DNA of 5,606 nucleotides from CAIYHK01 sp964638795 (GTDB taxonomy: Bacteria > Actinomycetota > Acidimicrobiia > Acidimicrobiales > Ilumatobacteraceae): contig CAZXAX010000086.1 of the NCBI GenBank assembly GCA_964638795.1, positions 1 through 5,606 on the forward strand. Reading direction: 5' to 3'. Made by a program: the position numbers and the translations under genes. The notes beneath the pieces were generated by a model, which was not told where the DNA came from, ran no database searches, and was given only the letters and a program-made list of their open reading frames with translations. Of this stretch, positions 5,369 to 5,606 are shown in pieces; within the stretch, counting starts at the first letter, position 1, and each line of letters starts with the position of its first letter.

Positions 5369-5606
5369 CTTCGTCCACCAGCTCACGCAGGGTTTCGATG
5401 GTCTTAACTCCATCGCCCACTGGGTTGACCTGCAAAGTTGTTACACCTGCAGCCTTGTAGGCAGCAATGCGTTCCTTCACATAACTGCGGGGGCCTACAA
5501 GGTTGGACAACTCAAGCAACTCGCTTGGAACTTCGGCGGCCGCTTCTTTCTTCTTGCCGTCGAGATAAAGATCCTGAATGAGCTTCGCCTCGCGTTCATA
5601 GCCGTA
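5364..5606 (-). CDS. Luciferase-like, probable F420-dependent oxidoreductase, C-terminal part (partial)
   Basis: On the reverse strand 80 codons stay open from the right edge to a TGA (TCA at 5364-5366). The peptide starts YGYEREAKLIQDLYLDGKK, continues AAAEVPSELLELSNLVGP, then SYVKERIAAYKAAGVTTLQV, and ends ETLRELVDEA. This is the usual end of actinobacterial luciferase-like monooxygenase-family (LLM class) F420-dependent oxidoreductases: an Ala/Glu-rich helix with the VP-x-EL pattern, a 'VGP' turn, a helix, and the last barrel strand GVTTLQV. In this class the bacterial-luciferase TIM barrel binds the deazaflavin F420 and transfers hydride to varied substrates. The N-terminal cofactor-binding part is outside the window, so F420 rather than FMN use is inferred from family resemblance, and the substrate is unknown. 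The gene converges on the transporter gene and is not part of its operon. Confidence 0.75.
   Translation of the reverse strand, partial: YGYEREAKLIQDLYLDGKKKEAAAEVPSELLELSNLVGPRSYVKERIAAYKAAGVTTLQVNPVGDGVKTIETLRELVDEA

Overview
The window looks like chromosomal DNA of an actinomycete-type bacterium (Actinomycetota). The evidence is a NucS/EndoMS mismatch endonuclease, a CysQ phosphatase closely resembling the mycobacterial form, a MenJ-like geranylgeranyl-reductase-family flavoprotein, and a probable F420-dependent luciferase-like oxidoreductase at the right edge. G+C is moderate by eye and Shine-Dalgarno sequences are weak or absent. That would fit an aquatic or Acidimicrobiia-like lineage better than a very GC-rich streptomycete, but this placement is inference. 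No mobile element, tRNA, rRNA or CRISPR array is visible.

Layout. Seven genes run on the + strand, tightly packed: (1) the last 35 codons of a PAP2-family membrane phosphatase, cut by the left edge; (2) a 103-residue two-helix membrane protein of unknown function; (3) cysQ; (4) nucS; (5) a geranylgeranyl-reductase-family FAD enzyme; (6) a nitronate monooxygenase-family FMN enzyme; (7) an MFS_3-type efflux transporter. Genes 1-2 and 2-3 each overlap by an ATGA, so they are probably translationally coupled. Genes 4 to 7 are separated by only 6, 9 and 7 nt. The only real break among the + strand genes is 46 nt between cysQ and nucS. It holds an inverted repeat and a possible -10 box placed so that nucS could be read from a leaderless transcript. 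An eighth gene, the C-terminal part of a luciferase-like oxidoreductase, enters from the right on the - strand and converges on the transporter gene with a 36-nt gap.

Together these look like two adjacent transcription units: PAP2 / small membrane protein / cysQ, and nucS / GGR / NMO / MFS. The genes have mixed roles (phosphate-ester hydrolysis, sulfur-nucleotide turnover, DNA mismatch repair, isoprenoid or quinone-tail reduction, nitronate or related flavin chemistry, efflux), and I see no single pathway that joins them. The points most worth a second look are the hidden PAP2 remnant that fixes the start of the small membrane protein, the sliding-clamp-like QPTLF tail on NucS, the unknown two-helix protein, and the near absence of Shine-Dalgarno sites. 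I see no convincing new multi-gene system.
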